A DNA stretch of 15,399 nt, taken from NCBI GenBank assembly GCA_002417965.1, contig DIDD01000037.1, positions 3,516 to 18,914 on the forward strand, in the 5' to 3' direction. Made by a program: the position numbers and the translations under genes. The notes under the pieces were generated by a model. It ran no database searches and was not told the DNA's origin. It saw only the letters and a program-made list of their open reading frames with translations. Source of the DNA: Veillonellaceae bacterium UBA5809. Lineage in GTDB: Bacteria; Bacillota; Negativicutes; Veillonellales; Dialisteraceae. Below are positions 5,548 to 12,975 of the stretch, piece after piece; positions within the stretch are counted from its first letter, which is position 1, and every line of letters starts with the position of its first letter.

Positions 5548-6330
5548 TCAGCCTTCCCGGGGCAGGCCGCCAAAAGGCTCTTCTCTGACAACCCCTTCCA
5601 TCACTTCAGAAACCTTCTGCAGCTCCTCATCCGTACCGGTCACTGACAGATACAGACTTCCTTCAGCGCCGAAAATCCCGCCGGCTCCCGTCAGTCTCAC
5701 CTGGACCCCGCACAGAATCTCCAGGGCCTCTGTTTCTGTTACAATATCGCCCGTCACAGGAAGCAGACGGAGACCCGTTGATTCCGGACCGTTGACCAGC
5801 GCGGCTGCCTCCGCAACAGATCCGGGAATACGTTTTTCCAGCCCCACGGGAATCACCAGCCGGACCTGCCGGCCGGCCGTGCATTCCAGAATGGGGGCAC
5901 TTGTCCCCAGCCGGGGATTGGCAATCTGGATGCCTGCCATGGTATGGGCCTCATCCACCGCATTGGCCCCCTTCAGTATGACATCGCCCCGTTTCAGGCG
6001 GGGTGCGGCATCAAAAAGATTTTCCTCTTTCTTCCAAATCCCCTTCTCAATCACTACATCCTGACCGCTGTAGACACTTTTGATTCCCTTCTGCCAGGGC
6101 GCTGCCTTAATTCCCCTCAAAAATGAATGACGGTCAAACCCTTCCTCCTGATGAATCATGGAGAGAATTTCCTCCGCCGCATACGCATTCGTACTGCCGC
6201 ACACAATCACCAGAGTATGACTGCGCAGCGCCTCCTGAATACAGGCCATCCGGCACAGCGCTTTCCCGATCAAACGCTTGCCTGCAGAAACAGTGACAAG
6301 AAACTGTTTCGTTTTCCTATCAGTTTTCAT
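5548..6330 (-). CDS. Conserved protein of unknown function
   Basis: 260-residue soluble protein of a conserved family of unknown function that I recall from Firmicutes and other anaerobes. Characteristic blocks are VSAGKRLIGKAL (near residue 15-26), TLVIVCGSTNAYAAEEIL, a DVVIEKGIW segment, RGDVILKGANAVD, and a C-terminal GLEKRIPGS ... GLRLLPVTGDIVTETEAL ... GAGGIFGAEGSLYLSVTG. There is no signal peptide, membrane segment or metal motif that I recognise. The glycine-rich GKRLIGKA and VILKGANAVD blocks suggest nucleotide or phosphate contact, but this is only a guess. ATG 6330 is preferred to a TTG two codons upstream because AAAGGAG (6338-6344) is 7 bases away. The pagL-like gene follows 111 bases downstream with no terminator visible in between, so read-through is possible. 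Divergent from the acetyltransferase. Confidence 0.8.
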   Translation of the reverse strand: MKTDRKTKQFLVTVSAGKRLIGKALCRMACIQEALRSHTLVIVCGSTNAYAAEEILSMIHQEEGFDRHSFLRGIKAAPWQKGIKSVYSGQDVVIEKGIWKKEENLFDAAPRLKRGDVILKGANAVDEAHTMAGIQIANPRLGTSAPILECTAGRQVRLVIPVGLEKRIPGSVAEAAALVNGPESTGLRLLPVTGDIVTETEALEILCGVQVRLTGAGGIFGAEGSLYLSVTGTDEELQKVSEVMEGVVREEPFGGLPREG

Positions 6331-6391
6331 GGACAAACTCCTTTCATTATTGAATAATATGCATACTTATTTATTATTTATGCAATTCCTA

Positions 6392-6419
6392 TTGACAGAA
6401 TGAATTTTAGATATATTAT
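6392..6419 (+). promoter_or_regulatory. Predicted promoter of the GNAT acetyltransferase gene
   Basis: A perfect TTGACA (6392-6397) and TATTAT (6414-6419) are 16 bases apart, giving a leader of about 95 bases. It is in the AT-rich stretch separating this gene from the divergent gene at 6330, for which I could not pick a convincing promoter. Confidence 0.6.
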
Positions 6420-6520
6420 ATTTTATATAGCATATCAGTGCATCGTGCAGCGTACTTCCCTCGTTCTCCATGATTTCTGTATGCATAAATATACGATACA
6501 TGCAGAGAGGGGGAATTCTT

Positions 6521-7075
6521 ATGATCCGCCATGCCGAATTAAAAGACATTATTCCTATCAAAGAGATTTACAACGATGCCATTCTCCACACAACCTCTAT
6601 CTACACCTACGATGCTTATACGGATGAAGACCAGATAGAATGGTACCTGCAGCGGATGAAACAGGGATACCCTGTTTTTGTCTGGGAAGAAGACAATCAG
6701 GTGGCCGGCTTCTCCACCTACAGTTCATTCCGGTCCAAACCGGCCTATCACTATACCGTGGAAAACTCCATCTACGTGAACAGGAACTTCCGCGGACGCG
6801 GCATTGCCCGCACCCTTCTGCAGCGCCTGATTATCCACGCGGAAAGCCAGGGCTTCGCCACCATGGTGGCCGCCATTGACTCCTGCAACACGGCCAGCAT
6901 CCGTCTCCATGAAGGCCTGGGATTCAAAAGATCCGGCATCATTCAGCGGGCCGGCTATAAATTCGGACGCTGGCTGGATATGACCTTCTATCAGCGGGCC
7001 CTCGAATCGCCTGTACTTCCGGAAAACAGCAGTCCCGCTGACAAAAACATCTTTCCGGATCAGCCCTGGAAATAA
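6521..7075 (+). CDS. GNAT N-acetyltransferase, phosphinothricin/methionine sulfoximine acetyltransferase-like
   Basis: 184-residue acetyl-CoA dependent acetyltransferase. It starts with the typical IRHAELKDIIPIKEIYNDAI and keeps the acetyl-CoA pyrophosphate loop NFRGRGIARTLL (89-100, R91-G92-R93-G94). It then has the SCNTASIRLHEGLGFKRSG block and a terminal GRWLDMTFYQR, all as in the Pat/bar and YncA (MddA) subfamily that acetylates phosphinothricin, methionine sulfoximine or methionine sulfone. The substrate here is not proven. About 20 residues after the domain (ESPVLPENSSPADKNIFPDQ) form a proline- and charge-rich tail beyond the usual end. ATG 6521 is chosen because AGAGGGGG is about 7 bases upstream and the domain begins at residue 2; an upstream in-frame start at 6470 lacks a site. 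Monocistronic. Confidence 0.9.
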   Translation: MIRHAELKDIIPIKEIYNDAILHTTSIYTYDAYTDEDQIEWYLQRMKQGYPVFVWEEDNQVAGFSTYSSFRSKPAYHYTVENSIYVNRNFRGRGIARTLLQRLIIHAESQGFATMVAAIDSCNTASIRLHEGLGFKRSGIIQRAGYKFGRWLDMTFYQRALESPVLPENSSPADKNIFPDQPWK

Positions 7076-7093
7076 AAAAGCCTCCCCATAAAG

Positions 7094-7131
7094 AAGCCCG
7101 GATCCTGCAGTCAGAAAATCCGGGCTTTTTA
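7094..7131. terminator. Bidirectional intrinsic terminator
   Basis: 10-bp perfect stem AAGCCCGGAT (7094-7103) with ATCCGGGCTT (7118-7127), 14-base loop, then TTT. It separates the plus-strand acetyltransferase from the convergent minus-strand oxidoreductase; the strong T-run favours the plus strand. Confidence 0.85.
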
Positions 7132-7144
7132 TGATCTCCCTGCT

Positions 7145-7783
7145 TCAGTCAGAGACAGTAAACCGCTCCCGTTTATGGGACGGTTTTTCAATTTCATCCA
7201 AAATCGCCGCAGCCATCGTGCCGCTTGTAACATGAGACTTGCCGTCAGAAGCGGTCAGAAGATGATTCTGCCCTAACACCGGCCGGCGGGCTTCTCCCGG
7301 TATAAATTCGGCCGACGGAGAAACACCGACCCAGTTGACATCATCTACATTCTGCAGGAACTGCAGCTCCTTGAACTGATTGACAGGAATCGAAATCCAG
7401 TCTTCCGCACCGGGTGTTTTTTTCAGCGTTTCCACAAAAGGATGCTCCTCCTGATCCAGAAGACTTCCTGCGCCGAGAATAAAGAAAAGACGGGGCTTTT
7501 CTGTTTCCCGCAGCAGGGCTGTCAGCCGTGCCGCCAGATCCACATGGAGATAGGCCCTGGCCGGCGCTGCGGCAAAAGCATTCACAACCACATCAAAAGA
7601 CTCCAGCTCTTCCTTCGTCAGCAAAAAAGCATCTTTGATCATAAGACTGGCTTCCGATCCCAAAAGACTGAGCGCCTGCCCTTCATTCCGCACAATTCCT
7701 ACTGGCTGGTGGCCCCTTTTCAGGGCTTCCTTATAAACCGCCTGTCCGGCCATGCCGGAAGCTCCGATAATCCCTATCTTCAT
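7145..7783 (-). CDS. NAD(P)-binding Rossmann-fold oxidoreductase (atypical SDR, YwnB-like)
   Basis: 212-residue cytoplasmic protein. The N-terminus MKIGIIGASGMAGQAV has the dinucleotide-binding G7xxG10xxG13 motif directly after the first strand, followed by a helix and IVRNEGQ, typical of NAD(P)H-binding atypical short-chain dehydrogenases such as the YwnB/NmrA-like group. The FDVVVNAFAAAPA strand and the FFILGAGSLL strand are family-like. These proteins bind NAD(P)H; the reaction is mostly unknown. ATG 7783 is chosen because it opens the Rossmann strand and has AAGGAG about 10 bases upstream, although the frame stays open further up. It lies downstream of the KefB-like antiporter on the same strand but 122 bases away, with its own promoter-like sequence. 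Confidence 0.82.
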   Translation of the reverse strand: MKIGIIGASGMAGQAVYKEALKRGHQPVGIVRNEGQALSLLGSEASLMIKDAFLLTKEELESFDVVVNAFAAAPARAYLHVDLAARLTALLRETEKPRLFFILGAGSLLDQEEHPFVETLKKTPGAEDWISIPVNQFKELQFLQNVDDVNWVGVSPSAEFIPGEARRPVLGQNHLLTASDGKSHVTSGTMAAAILDEIEKPSHKRERFTVSD

Positions 7784-7837
7784 ATGAATCACTCTCCTTG
7801 TATAATCAGAATAAACTATACAGAATTCATTGCCTCT

Positions 7838-7882
7838 ATTATAGCAAAATACTGTAAAAACAGGCATACTGAAATCAGTATG
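7838..7882 (-). promoter_or_regulatory. Predicted promoter with palindromic operator for the NAD(P)-binding gene
   Basis: A minus-strand TATAAT (7843-7838) is preceded by a poor -35. The perfect inverted repeat CATACTGA-AA-TCAGTATG (7865-7882) begins over the -35 position. This arrangement suits an activator or a redox-responsive regulator, but no regulator gene is nearby. Confidence 0.45.
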
Positions 7883-7905
7883 AAACGAAACTGTCAAATA
7901 CAGAC

Positions 7906-9642
7906 TTACAGAGTCTGCACCGCCGGTTCTCTGCCCGGCTTTTCTCCTGACAGCACTTCCTCCATGGTTTCAGCCAGCTCCTCCGCCAGTGCCTCCTCCT
8001 CCAGCACAATATAATCAGCCCCTGCTTTTTCCAGAAGCGCCTGATCACTGAAAAACCTGGCCCTGGCAAATATTCTGATCTCAGGACGGACCGTCTTGGC
8101 CGTCAGGGCAATCTCAGCCGCCTCAGACGTCTCCGGAATCGTAATCACCATATAAGAAGCCCTGTGAATACCCGCTGCCTCCAGAATATCCTGCCGGCCC
8201 GCATGTCCGAACACCGCTCTTTTCCCCTGCCGGTTCAGATCTGCCACCGTATCAATATTCATATCGACAACCACCGGAATAATCCCCTGTTTCTCCAGCA
8301 CCTCTGCCGCATTCCGTCCGGAAGGGCCGAAACCGACGATAATGCCCTCATACGAAGCTTCGGAATCTCCGGCGCACTGATTCTCATAACTTTTAAACAA
8401 CTCCTGTGAATGCTTCTCGACCTGCATATTCAGCAGATCCCATAGGCGGGGCTTCGTTTTCAGCCATTTCTCCGTACCGGGCACAGCCGCCACTAAAAAT
8501 GGATTAAGCGCTATGGAAACCAGGGCGCACGCCACCAGAATGCTGTAAATATTCTGATTGATCAGATTCAGGGACAGCCCTGTCTGTGCCAGAATGAAAG
8601 AAAATTCGCCCACCTGGGCCAGCCCCGATGCAACAGTCAGCGCCGTAGTCACAGAATATCCCAGGCCTGAGACCACCAGAACCGTCGTAAACGGCTTCAC
8701 CAAAAGCACAATGGCCAGAGACGCCAGAATGATCCAGGGCTCTTCCATAATAAACTGCGGGTCAAAAAGCATGCCCACTGACAGGAAAAACAAAACCGCG
8801 AAAGCATCCCGCAGAGGAATCAGCTCGACCCCTGCCTGATGACTGACATTGCTCTTTCCCACGACCATGCCGCCGAGGAACGCCCCGAGGGCAAAAGACG
8901 CATCAAAAATATACGCCGCCCCTACTGCCGTAATAAAAGCAATCACCAGAATTGTTAAAACAAACAACTCCTGCGACCGGGTCTGGACAATTTTCTTCAA
9001 AATGCCGGGCACCACCTTGCCGCCCACCACCAGAACCAGTACCCACAGAACCGCCAGCTTGCCCGCAGCCATCGCCAGCGCCCATAAGAGAGGGCCAAAT
9101 GAAATCCCGGCTCCCGAAGTAATCGGCCCCGCCACGGCCGGAAGAAGAACCAGCACCAGCACCGTGAAAATATCCTCCACCACCAGCCACCCTACAGCCA
9201 CTGTGCCGTGAAGCGTATTCAGGACATGATTATCGGAAAGCACACGGAGCAGAACAACCGTACTGGCCACAGCCAGCCCGAGTCCCAGCAGCAGCCCCTC
9301 TCCGAAAGTATAACCGAAAAAATAAGCGGCTGCGATTCCGCAGGCGGCCGCTGACACCGACTGTACCACCGCGCCCGGGACAGCAACCCCCTTCACCTTC
9401 ATCAAATCATCCGTATTGAAATGAAGCCCCACTCCGAACATGAGCAGAATAACGCCTGCCTCCGACAGATTATGGGCCAGATCCGGATCCGCCACAAACC
9501 CCGGCGACTGGGGACCGATCAAAAATCCTGCCGCCAGATATCCTACAATAGGGGACAATCCGATACGCTTGGCGAAATATCCGAAAATAAGGGCAAAAGC
9601 AAATCCTATGGACAATATTTCCAGTAAATGGTATTCATGCAT
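7906..9642 (-). CDS. CPA2 family cation:proton antiporter with RCK N domain (KefB-like)
   Basis: 578-residue inner-membrane antiporter. Residues 1 to about 390 form a polytopic Na/H exchanger-type domain (KRIGLSPIVGYLAAGFLIGP near the start, LSEAGVILLMFGVGLHFN, VGWLVVEDIFTVLVLVLLP, ALGAFLGGMVVGKS). From about 433 a TrkA-N/RCK nucleotide-binding domain follows (GIIVGFGPSGRNAAEVL, with GFGPSG at 437-442, then VVVDMN and FGHAGRQDIL), ending in a short acidic tail without an obvious RCK-C. Family members move K or Na against protons and are often gated by nucleotides or glutathione adducts; this one resembles YbaL/RosB/KefB. ATG 9642 has AAAGGAG with 8-base spacing. The adjacent NAD(P)-binding gene has a separate promoter, so a Kef-ancillary role for it is only a thought. 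Confidence 0.92.
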   Translation of the reverse strand: MHEYHLLEILSIGFAFALIFGYFAKRIGLSPIVGYLAAGFLIGPQSPGFVADPDLAHNLSEAGVILLMFGVGLHFNTDDLMKVKGVAVPGAVVQSVSAAACGIAAAYFFGYTFGEGLLLGLGLAVASTVVLLRVLSDNHVLNTLHGTVAVGWLVVEDIFTVLVLVLLPAVAGPITSGAGISFGPLLWALAMAAGKLAVLWVLVLVVGGKVVPGILKKIVQTRSQELFVLTILVIAFITAVGAAYIFDASFALGAFLGGMVVGKSNVSHQAGVELIPLRDAFAVLFFLSVGMLFDPQFIMEEPWIILASLAIVLLVKPFTTVLVVSGLGYSVTTALTVASGLAQVGEFSFILAQTGLSLNLINQNIYSILVACALVSIALNPFLVAAVPGTEKWLKTKPRLWDLLNMQVEKHSQELFKSYENQCAGDSEASYEGIIVGFGPSGRNAAEVLEKQGIIPVVVDMNIDTVADLNRQGKRAVFGHAGRQDILEAAGIHRASYMVITIPETSEAAEIALTAKTVRPEIRIFARARFFSDQALLEKAGADYIVLEEEALAEELAETMEEVLSGEKPGREPAVQTL

Positions 9643-9694
9643 TATTTATCTCCTTTTATCTATGATTTCCTCACTATATCTATATTTATTATAT

Positions 9695-9722
9695 ATCATA
9701 TATCGAATCATTTCTATAACAA
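9695..9722 (-). promoter_or_regulatory. Predicted promoter of the KefB-like antiporter gene
   Basis: Minus-strand TTGTTA (9722-9717) and TATGAT (9700-9695) are separated by 16 bases, in a very AT-rich stretch about 55 bases before the start codon. Confidence 0.5.
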
Positions 9723-9752
9723 AACCGGATCTGTCTAAATTTATATCATTGG

Positions 9753-9805
9753 ATACAAAAAAAGCATGCAGTATCCGTCTGCGTCCGCGGATCCTGCATG
9801 CTTTT
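9753..9805 (-). terminator. Intrinsic terminator of the amino-acid ABC operon
   Basis: Arm AAAAGCATGCAG (9760-9771) pairs with CTGCATGCTTTT (9794-9805). The inner ATCCG/CGGAT extends the stem after one mismatch, with a 10-base loop. Read on the minus strand it is followed by a run of seven T, so it ends the transcript of the ABC genes and insulates the antiporter gene. Confidence 0.88.
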
Positions 9806-9824
9806 CTGTCCTTCCGGTATCCCG

Positions 9825-10466
9825 TCATACACGGAGACGTCTGTACTCCCAGCGGGCCAGGAGCGACAGTGAATAATTCAGAATAAAATAAATCAGCGCC
9901 ACGGTCCCGAAAATCGCAAACAACTGTCCTGTTTCACTGTACTTGCCGATCAGAATCATTCCCTTCCCCGTCAGTTCCTCCGTCCCTACAGCCCACACGA
10001 AGGATGAATCCTTGATGATCGTTGTGAACTCGGACATCATGGGGGGAATAATATTCCGGTACGCCTGCGGAAGCACAATATACCGCATAATCTGGTAATG
10101 ATTCATTCCCTGCGAATGCGCCGCCTCATACTGCCCTTTCGGGATGGCATTCAGCCCTCCGCGCACCACCTCGGCCATGGTGGCCGCCGTGAAAATTGAC
10201 ATGGCCGCAATCCCTGACCATACAGGCGGAAGCGGAGTCAGAAACCGGACCACCAATACCAGAAGCAGACAGGGAAGATTCCGTATAATATCAATATAAA
10301 TTGTGGAAATCTGTCCCAGAACCGGAATCTTCAGATGGCACGAAACACCCAGAACTGTTCCGAAAATCACACTGCATATAATAGATCCGACACCGATTTC
10401 CAGTGTAATTTTCAGCCCCTCCAGAAGGAAAAGGATATTATAAGATTGGAAAACATCCGAAATCAT
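9825..10466 (-). CDS. Amino-acid ABC transporter permease (HisM/GlnP type), second subunit
   Basis: 213-residue inner-membrane permease of a polar amino-acid importer. It has about five hydrophobic helices and the cytoplasmic EAA loop QYEAAHSQGMNHYQIMRYIVLPQAYRNIIP that contacts the ATPase. The N-terminal LLEGLKITLEIGVGSIICS and SIFTAATMAEVVRGGLNAIPKGQ stretches are typical of HisM/GltK-like subunits. ATG 10466 follows the stop codon of the upstream permease with no gap, so translation is probably coupled. It would pair with the upstream permease as a heterodimer. Last gene of the operon, followed by the terminator at 9753-9805. Confidence 0.93.
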   Translation of the reverse strand: MISDVFQSYNILFLLEGLKITLEIGVGSIICSVIFGTVLGVSCHLKIPVLGQISTIYIDIIRNLPCLLLVLVVRFLTPLPPVWSGIAAMSIFTAATMAEVVRGGLNAIPKGQYEAAHSQGMNHYQIMRYIVLPQAYRNIIPPMMSEFTTIIKDSSFVWAVGTEELTGKGMILIGKYSETGQLFAIFGTVALIYFILNYSLSLLARWEYRRLRV

Positions 10467-11135
10467 TTATCCCACCGCTCCCTTCTGCTCAAGGCGCTTT
10501 ACATACTTCGTCATAGTGAAACAAATGACCCAGTAAATAATCCCTGTCGTCAGATACGCCGGCCCGTAATACATATTCATGCCTGACCAGGAATCTGACA
10601 CATACATCAGATCCCCGCCGGCAATCATGGCCAGGACCGATGTATTCTTCACAATCGCAATCGCCTGATTGCCCAGTGCCGGAAGAATGGTTCTTCTGGC
10701 CTGGGGCAGGACAATATGCCACATGGCCTGCCAGTAGCCGAACCCCTGGGACAGCCCTGATTCCAGCTGACCCCGGGGCACTGCGTTAATCCCCGAACGG
10801 AATACCTCTGACATATAAGCCCCTGAATAAATACCCACACCCAGAATCCCGATCGCTGTTACGGGAATCATAATATGGAGATGGGGCAGTGCATGATATA
10901 GAAAAATAGCCTGAATAACCAGCGGCGTGTTCTGGAAAAATTCCACATAAATGCGGTTTATAATACGCACCCATGTCTTGGGAAAAACTCCGGCAATCCC
11001 GAAAATTACTCCCAGAACGAGGGCCAGAATGAGGGCAAAGACCGCCACCTCCAGTGTAGTCACAAGACCCTCAAGAAAAATCCCCCTGTCATCAAACAGC
11101 GCCGCCCACTTATAATCTGCAAAAACTTCTGCCAT
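10467..11135 (-). CDS. Amino-acid ABC transporter permease (HisM/GlnP type), first subunit
   Basis: 222-residue inner-membrane permease. It has GLVTTLEVAVFALILALVLG at the first helix, YVEFFQNTPLVIQ as in the family's Y-IE-RxTPLLVQ element, GAYMSEVFRSGINAVPRGQ, and the EAA loop SGLSQGFGYWQAMWHIVLPQARRTILP. These residues mark the glutamate/glutamine/aspartate permease group. Its ATG at 11135 overlaps the last base of the receptor gene's stop codon (TAATG), suggesting coupling. The exact amino acid is decided by the receptor protein, not by this subunit. Confidence 0.93.
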   Translation of the reverse strand: MAEVFADYKWAALFDDRGIFLEGLVTTLEVAVFALILALVLGVIFGIAGVFPKTWVRIINRIYVEFFQNTPLVIQAIFLYHALPHLHIMIPVTAIGILGVGIYSGAYMSEVFRSGINAVPRGQLESGLSQGFGYWQAMWHIVLPQARRTILPALGNQAIAIVKNTSVLAMIAGGDLMYVSDSWSGMNMYYGPAYLTTGIIYWVICFTMTKYVKRLEQKGAVG

Positions 11136-11971
11136 TACTTATTCAGAGTCCATTTCTTCAGGAGCTGGTCCATCTCGCCGGAGTTTTTCATATCAGTCAG
11201 CACCTGATTGACATAATCACGGAACCCTGCATTATCCTTCTTCATGGCAATGCCGTATTCCTGGGGTGCAAAACTGTCAGGCAGAATCTCCGTCTCCGCA
11301 TCGACATACCCGTGCAGATTCGACTGATCCATGGCATAAGCCGCCGCCCGTCCTGACATAAGAGCCGCCTTGCACTCCGAATAAGTCGGGAATTCTGCAA
11401 AAGAGACCGTAATGCCTTCCTTCTTTGCGGCATCCTCTACCGCCTTGCGGGTGGTTGCCCCCTGGGGAACAGCAATCGTTTTGCCGGCCAGATCCTTCAA
11501 AGAATGAATATTATCAGACTTTTTCACCAGCAGCCCCACCGGATCCGTATAATAAGGATTCGTGAAACTGTACTGCTGCTTCCGCTGCTCATTGATCGTA
11601 AACGTTGCAGCAATCATATCCACCTCTCCGTTATCCAGAAGGGGACCTCTCGTTTTGGCCGTAACAGGCACCATCTGTATCTTATTCTCATCACCGAAAA
11701 TTTTCTTTGCCACAGCCTTGGCCAGATCGATCTCAAATCCCTCAATCTGCCCGGTCTGGGGATTCTTATAACCGAAAAGGGGCACATCCACTTTGACGCC
11801 TACACGGAGCACACCGTTATCCTTGATTTTCTGAACAGCACTGTCCGCCGATACAGCAGAAGAAGCCGCCTTCTGATCGGAAGAACCGCCGCATCCCGCT
11901 GCCGCGGCCGTAAATGCCGCCAGCAGGACAATTCCTGCGGCAGCCATCATTTTTTTACCGAATAATTTCAT
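11135..11971 (-). CDS. Amino-acid ABC transporter substrate-binding lipoprotein
   Basis: 278-residue extracytoplasmic receptor (SBP_bac_3 fold). A lipoprotein signal peptide ends in AAGC with lipid-carrying C27; the lipobox is alanine-rich (no Leu at -3) but acceptable. The mature part has the classic start KIKDNGVLRVGVKVDVPLFGYKN, then QIEGFEIDLAKAVAKKI, MIAATFTINEQRKQQYSFTNPYY and GKTIAVPQGATT, which form the two-lobed ligand cleft. The arginines of R-xx-QYSFTNPYY and the loops around GATT are where polar amino acids bind in GlnH, PEB1 and similar receptors. Glutamate, aspartate or glutamine are the likeliest ligands; I cannot separate them by eye. GAGAGGG is 9 bases before the ATG. It follows the ATPase gene by 35 bases. 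Confidence 0.92.
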   Translation of the reverse strand: MKLFGKKMMAAAGIVLLAAFTAAAAGCGGSSDQKAASSAVSADSAVQKIKDNGVLRVGVKVDVPLFGYKNPQTGQIEGFEIDLAKAVAKKIFGDENKIQMVPVTAKTRGPLLDNGEVDMIAATFTINEQRKQQYSFTNPYYTDPVGLLVKKSDNIHSLKDLAGKTIAVPQGATTRKAVEDAAKKEGITVSFAEFPTYSECKAALMSGRAAAYAMDQSNLHGYVDAETEILPDSFAPQEYGIAMKKDNAGFRDYVNQVLTDMKNSGEMDQLLKKWTLNK

Positions 11972-12006
11972 GACAAATCCCTCTCTTCCTGAAAAAACGG
12001 ATCCAG

Positions 12007-12732
12007 TTAATGAATAATCTTGCTGAGAAACTGCCGGGCCCGTTCATTCTGCGGGTTTACAAAGAAATGCTCCGGCGTGCCTTCCTCCAAAATTTCCCCG
12101 TCTGCCATAAACAGCACACGGTCCGCCACCTGTTTGGCAAAACCCATCTCATGCGTCACACAGACCATCGTAATTCCCGTATGAGCCAGCTCCACCATAA
12201 CATCCAGCACCTCCTGGATCATTTCCGGATCCAGTGCCGAGGTCGGTTCATCAAACAACATGATCTTCGGATGCATATTCAGCGCCCTGGCAATGGCCAC
12301 ACGCTGCTGCTGCCCTCCCGAAAGCTGTGACGGATACGCATCCGCCTTCTCACGGAGCCCTACCCGTTCCAGGAACTTCATGGCGCTCTCCGCGGCCTCC
12401 TCCTTCTTCACATTCTGCACCAGCACCGGTGCAATCGTGAGATTCTGAAGCACCGTCATATGCGGATACAGATTAAACTGCTGAAACACCATAGCCACTT
12501 CCTGCCGCACCGCTTTTAACGGTGCCTTGGGCTGGGTCAGCTCCTTGCCGTCCACGACAACCGTTCCGCTGTCCGGCCTCTCCAGCATATTGATACACCG
12601 GATCATCGTACTCTTTCCTGACCCGCTCGGTCCGATCACAACCAGTTTCTCTCCGGATTTCACTTCCATGGTGACATCTTTCAGCACATGATTATGACCA
12701 AACGATTTATTCACAAGATTCATGGTAATCAT
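12007..12732 (-). CDS. Amino-acid ABC transporter ATP-binding protein (GlnQ-like)
   Basis: 241-residue ATPase that powers the importer encoded downstream. Walker A GPSGSGKST (34-42), Q-loop FQQFNLYPHMTV, signature LSGGQQQR (137-144), Walker B IMLFDEP (157-163) with D-loop SALDPE, and the switch histidine in CVTHEMGFA are all intact. Length and sequence are standard for the GlnQ/HisP family. The start is taken at 12732, with GGGGGGA about 7 bases upstream; an ATG three codons in (12723) is an alternative. First gene of the four-gene operon (ATPase, receptor, permease, permease). Its expression must pass the leader hairpin at 12763-12805. Confidence 0.95.
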   Translation of the reverse strand: MITMNLVNKSFGHNHVLKDVTMEVKSGEKLVVIGPSGSGKSTMIRCINMLERPDSGTVVVDGKELTQPKAPLKAVRQEVAMVFQQFNLYPHMTVLQNLTIAPVLVQNVKKEEAAESAMKFLERVGLREKADAYPSQLSGGQQQRVAIARALNMHPKIMLFDEPTSALDPEMIQEVLDVMVELAHTGITMVCVTHEMGFAKQVADRVLFMADGEILEEGTPEHFFVNPQNERARQFLSKIIH

Positions 12733-12762
12733 TGGCCTGTCCCCCCAATTAAATCAGACAAT

Positions 12763-12805
12763 AAAAAATGCCTGAACCCTGCAGAACTGCAGGAATTTCA
12801 GGCAT
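12763..12805 (-). terminator. Leader hairpin with T-run upstream of the amino-acid ABC operon (attenuator or short RNA end)
   Basis: Arms ATGCCTGAA (12768-12776) and TTCAGGCAT (12797-12805) enclose a second perfect stem CCTGCAG/CTGCAGG with a 2-base loop. On the minus strand the structure runs straight into T6. It lies downstream of the promoter at 12839-12867 and 30 bases before the ATPase start. No second promoter fits into those 30 bases. Confidence 0.8.
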
Positions 12806-12838
12806 CATTGCCAATTGCTGATCATGATATTTACTATG

Positions 12839-12867
12839 ATCATAATGTATATTCGTTATAATGTCAA
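12839..12867 (-). promoter_or_regulatory. Strong predicted promoter of the amino-acid ABC operon with operator-like repeat
   Basis: Minus-strand TTGACA (12867-12862) and TATGAT (12844-12839) are exactly 17 bases apart, the best promoter match in the window; transcription would begin near 12832. The inverted repeat TGATCAT-N10-ATGATCA (12819-12842) covers the -10 box and the start point, as a repressor site would. Confidence 0.72.
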
Positions 12868-12881
12868 TCTTTCGCCGTAAT

Positions 12882-12897
12882 GTATACAAGTATACAA
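12882..12897 (-). repeat. Tandem TTGTATAC repeat upstream of the ABC operon promoter
   Basis: Two back-to-back copies of TTGTATAC on the minus strand, each containing the palindrome GTATAC and together forming an almost symmetric 16-base element. It is centred about 57 bases before the predicted transcription start, a normal place for an activator. GntR-type regulators use GTNNNAC-like sites, but assignment is open. Confidence 0.4.
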
Positions 12898-12975
12898 TTT
12901 TCTGCATATTGTAAAAAATAATGCAGTAAATCGAAACATTGCTCTTTATATCTCGGTTTATCCCCTGGAATCTCT

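Noticed and set aside
12732..12832. Leader-peptide attenuation of the ABC operon
   Set aside because: Only about 27 bases lie between the predicted start point and the hairpin, too little for a leader peptide with its ribosome site.
12902..12926. Hairpin CTGCAT ... ATGCAG after the S51 peptidase gene as a terminator
   Set aside because: Only 6 paired bases with a long loop and no T-run on the minus strand directly after it.
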